Shown here piece after piece: positions 61,736 to 64,000 of a stretch of 64,000 nt of DNA. Source of the DNA: CBDDIP01 sp965229005 (GTDB lineage: Bacteria; Actinomycetota; Acidimicrobiia; Acidimicrobiales; Ilumatobacteraceae); contig CBDDIP010000002.1 in the NCBI GenBank assembly GCA_965229005.1, positions 868,001 through 932,000 of the forward strand, read 5' to 3'. The position numbers and the translations under genes are program-made. A model generated the notes under the pieces. That model did not search any database. It saw only the letters and a list, made by a program, of their open reading frames with translations, and had not been told where the DNA came from. Each line of letters opens with the position of its first letter. Position 1 is the first letter of the stretch.

Positions 61736-63166
61736 TCCCGGCGGTGCCGTCGGTCCCAGGTGCTCGTCGAGACGGACGAGGTCCTCGAAGGTCTCACCGC
61801 GGCGGACGAGCTCGACCGATGCACCGTCGATCGCGACCACCGGTGGACGGGGAAACGAGAACGACGTGGAGAACGGGACGAAGTAGGCGCCCGTGTCCAT
61901 GATCGCCACGACGTCGCCGGGCTCGAGCGTTGGCAGCCGCCAGTTCTGGTAGAGCACGTCGGCGGGTGTGCAGATCGGGCCGGTCAGCCGATACGACGTC
62001 GTCGGCGGTGCCGTCGGCTTGGTCACGTGCAGGAGCTGGTGGTACTCGCTGGTCGTCGGCTCGGCGATGTTGATGCCGGCGTCCAGCACCGCGTGCGCGA
62101 CCTCCCCATCGAGCTTGACGTCCAGCACCGTCGTCAACAGCAACTGCGTGTTGCCGGTGAGGCCGCGCCCGGGCTCGATGATCAGGCGCGGGATGTTCAA
62201 GCCGGCAGCACCGAAGTGACGCTCGGCCAGCTCGGCGACGAGGGCGGCTGCGGCGCCGACAGTGATGCAATCGCCCGGGTCCGGCGGGAGCAGGTCGCTG
62301 CCGAAGGCACGGTTCAGCCGGAACTGGCGCGGCGGGATCGACGCCACCGTCGGGGTGCAGAGGCTGCCGCCGAGATCGATCTGCTCGGGGTGCCATCCGG
62401 TCGACTGCCGCAGCTCGTCGCAAAAACAGAACACCTCGCTGGCATGTCGAGCGACGTCGTCGGCGGTGCGCATCGAGAAGCCGCGGTGGACGTGGAGCGC
62501 TCGCAGGTCGATGAGCGGGTGCTCGGTCGCCTGCCTCACGAGCTCGGCGAGCGCGTCGGATCCGGCGCGGAGCCCGAACTGCCCACCCCACATCGTCGGG
62601 AGCGCGACGCGGATGCCGGTGATCGCGGGGCGGCCGATGCGCTGGGCCGCCTCGACGAGCCGCGTGAAGTCGCCGGTGCTGTTGACGTTGACCAGCGCGC
62701 CGACGGCCACCGCTCGGTCCAGCGACTCGGCGGACTTCGCCGGGCCGTTGTAGATGATCCGGTCGCCCGGCACGCCCAGCTCGAGCGCGAGCCACAGTTC
62801 GTACGCCGAGATCACCTCGGCGCCGACCCCGCGATCGTGCATCCGCCGCAGCACGGCGGGCACCGGGTTGGTCTTGTACGAGTAGAAGACGTCGGCGGAG
62901 CTCCGATCGGCGAGGGCTTCGGCGATGTTGCGGTCGAGCGCAGCGACGTCGACCACGTGGACGGGCGATCCGAAGCGTTCGACGATCGATCGCAGCGGCA
63001 CGTCGCGCAGCCGCAACGAGCCGTCCGGACCGACGTCCATGCCCCACAGCGAAGGCGGGAGATCGAGTCGTCCCGGTTGGCGCCTGGCATACGACCTGCC
63101 GGCACGTTTGATGGCGCGTCGACCGACGTTTCGGAGAGAGTGCTGGACTGCTCGGCGGGGCGACAT
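61688..63166 (-). CDS. LysA-like PLP-dependent decarboxylase (fold type III)
   Basis: A 492-aa alanine-racemase-fold enzyme. Lys98 in YSYKTNPVPAV binds PLP. A later HRGF replaces the usual H-x-G-S, and IEPGRGLTGNTQLLL, VLDAGIN and GPICTPADVLYQNWRLP are family signatures. The N-terminus is basic and about 40 residues longer than LysA. Members act on diaminopimelate, ornithine or related amino acids; with the divergent ATP-grasp gene, a role in a small amino-acid-derived product is likely. ATG 63166 chosen from the frame. Confidence 0.84.
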   Translation of the reverse strand: MSPRRAVQHSLRNVGRRAIKRAGRSYARRQPGRLDLPPSLWGMDVGPDGSLRLRDVPLRSIVERFGSPVHVVDVAALDRNIAEALADRSSADVFYSYKTNPVPAVLRRMHDRGVGAEVISAYELWLALELGVPGDRIIYNGPAKSAESLDRAVAVGALVNVNSTGDFTRLVEAAQRIGRPAITGIRVALPTMWGGQFGLRAGSDALAELVRQATEHPLIDLRALHVHRGFSMRTADDVARHASEVFCFCDELRQSTGWHPEQIDLGGSLCTPTVASIPPRQFRLNRAFGSDLLPPDPGDCITVGAAAALVAELAERHFGAAGLNIPRLIIEPGRGLTGNTQLLLTTVLDVKLDGEVAHAVLDAGINIAEPTTSEYHQLLHVTKPTAPPTTSYRLTGPICTPADVLYQNWRLPTLEPGDVVAIMDTGAYFVPFSTSFSFPRPPVVAIDGASVELVRRGETFEDLVRLDEHLGPTAPPGSVDAVDPPDVATEEL

Positions 63167-63250
63167 CGATGAGAGCGATTCCCGATCAGGGTCGGTTGAG
63201 CGCTCGGCCACCCTACAATTCGCCCCCTGATCGAGGGTGGGACGCAGCGC

Positions 63251-64000
63251 ATGCAGAGAACGGGAGCACGGGTCGCGGTCTTCGACGGCGACATGCCGCC
63301 TGGGATCGCGTTCATCCGCTCCCTCGGGGAGATGAACGTGCCCGTGAGCGTGTACGGCTCGCGTCGCGTCGTTCCCGGCCGGTACTCGCGGTTCACCGAA
63401 TCGTTCCACCGCTGCCCGCCGGTGCATCGCCACGACGAGCTGATCCCGTGGTTGATCGATGAGATCGGGGACCATCGCATCGACCTCGTCGCTCCGACGT
63501 CCGACAACGTCTCGTTCGCGATCGCAGAAGCCATGGACGAGGGTGTCGGCCCGCACATCGAGGTCGCCTCGTCGGCGGCGATCCGCACCTGCCTGTTCAA
63601 GGTGCCGTTCCTCGAGGCGATGACCGTCGCCGGCTTCGATCCGCCGGCGTGGTGCGCTCCGACGTCGCTCGAACAGGCCCTGAACGGCGCCTCCGAGCTG
63701 GGTTACCCGTTGGTGCTCAAGCCGCGCTCGCACGTCGGCATCGGCCTGTCTCGCGGCGTGGTGGTGCACAACGAGGTCGAGCTGCGCGATGCCTTCCATC
63801 CATACGCGTCGGTCACGTCCGAGCGGGCCTTGCGCCACGACCCCGACTTGGCGTGGCCGTTCCTCCAGCGCTACTCGGAACCCGACGACGTCGACGTCAT
63901 CAGCGTCACCGGCTTCCTCGGGCGCAACGGGGCAGTGCGCGGTGTCGACCACTGCCGGAAGATCGCCCAGTCACCACCTCGTCTCGGCATCGGCACCCTG
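63251..64000 (+). CDS. ATP-grasp ligase, 3' partial
   Basis: A frame of 250 codons open to the window end, starting MQRTGARVAVFDGDMPPGIAFIRSLG. LVAPTSDNVSFAIAEAM, then CLFKVPFLEAMTVAGFDPPAW and YPLVLKPRSHVGIG are the pre-ATP and ATP-binding parts of carboxylate-amine/CarB-like ATP-grasp enzymes. No stop before 64000. It is divergent from the PLP decarboxylase gene (84-bp gap), a pairing that suggests joint use. Confidence 0.8.
   Translation, partial: MQRTGARVAVFDGDMPPGIAFIRSLGEMNVPVSVYGSRRVVPGRYSRFTESFHRCPPVHRHDELIPWLIDEIGDHRIDLVAPTSDNVSFAIAEAMDEGVGPHIEVASSAAIRTCLFKVPFLEAMTVAGFDPPAWCAPTSLEQALNGASELGYPLVLKPRSHVGIGLSRGVVVHNEVELRDAFHPYASVTSERALRHDPDLAWPFLQRYSEPDDVDVISVTGFLGRNGAVRGVDHCRKIAQSPPRLGIGTL

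Noticed and set aside
1..64000. tRNA, rRNA or CRISPR features
   Set aside because: I found no cloverleaf with T-loop consensus, no rRNA-like stretch and no regularly spaced repeats while reading.

Overview
The window is high-GC DNA with frequent GTG starts, many four-base ATGA/GTGA stop-start overlaps and almost no space between genes. This fits an actinobacterium. The surface-protein repeat (R-x-L-D-T-R ... P-C ... D-x-x-G-W) and the overall protein flavour suggest Acidimicrobiia (Ilumatobacter-like), but that is an inference. No tRNA, rRNA or CRISPR array was seen.

Most of the window (1-7980 and 19827-64000) is a surface polysaccharide locus. 1-7980 is one tightly coupled operon: the C-terminal part of a Wzz-like chain-length protein, a BY-kinase-like ATPase with a degenerate P-loop, a 48-residue membrane peptide, a Wzy-like polymerase, a GT2-GT4 fusion, a GT4 enzyme and a Wzx-like flippase. 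19827-24000 holds an acyltransferase, an acyl carrier protein and an FkbH-like protein, which probably make and transfer a glyceryl-type group, plus a BNR-type lipoprotein. 25248-28555 is a redox set (GMC oxidoreductase, aldo/keto reductase, PhyH dioxygenase). 29260-33407 encodes two paralogous exported proteins. 33804-46876 holds glycosyltransferases and a sugar cassette: CDP-glucose synthase RfbF, C-methyltransferase, 3,5-epimerase, SDR, 2OG oxygenase and DegT aminotransferase. 47075-49890 holds a phosphopantetheinyl transferase and a Wzm/Wzt ABC exporter. 49898-60515 has more glycosyltransferases, an N-acyltransferase-like protein, a methyltransferase and a second DegT aminotransferase. 60590-64000 is different: an amidohydrolase, a LysA-like PLP decarboxylase and an ATP-grasp enzyme cut by the window end.

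A metal and redox island (about 8085-19800) sits between two parts of the polysaccharide locus. It has DUF305 and DUF3105 proteins, an ArsR/CadC-type metal sensor broken by an IS481-family element with a 6-bp TCTAGA duplication, and a Cd/Zn-type P1B ATPase. A minus-strand run of eight genes follows, headed by an ECF sigma factor (ZIP-like permease, small exported and membrane proteins, lipoproteins, a thioredoxin-fold protein, a membrane protein and cytochrome c). A zf-HC2 membrane protein and a YcnI/DUF1775 protein are divergent from it. The inserted transposase is itself broken by an in-frame TAG and has a leader hairpin that would bury its ribosome binding site.

The most notable points are the natural IS knockout of the metal sensor, the FkbH-ACP-acyltransferase decoration module with a phosphopantetheinyl transferase in the same locus, the ECF-led redox operon with unrecognised small proteins, and the paired surface proteins.
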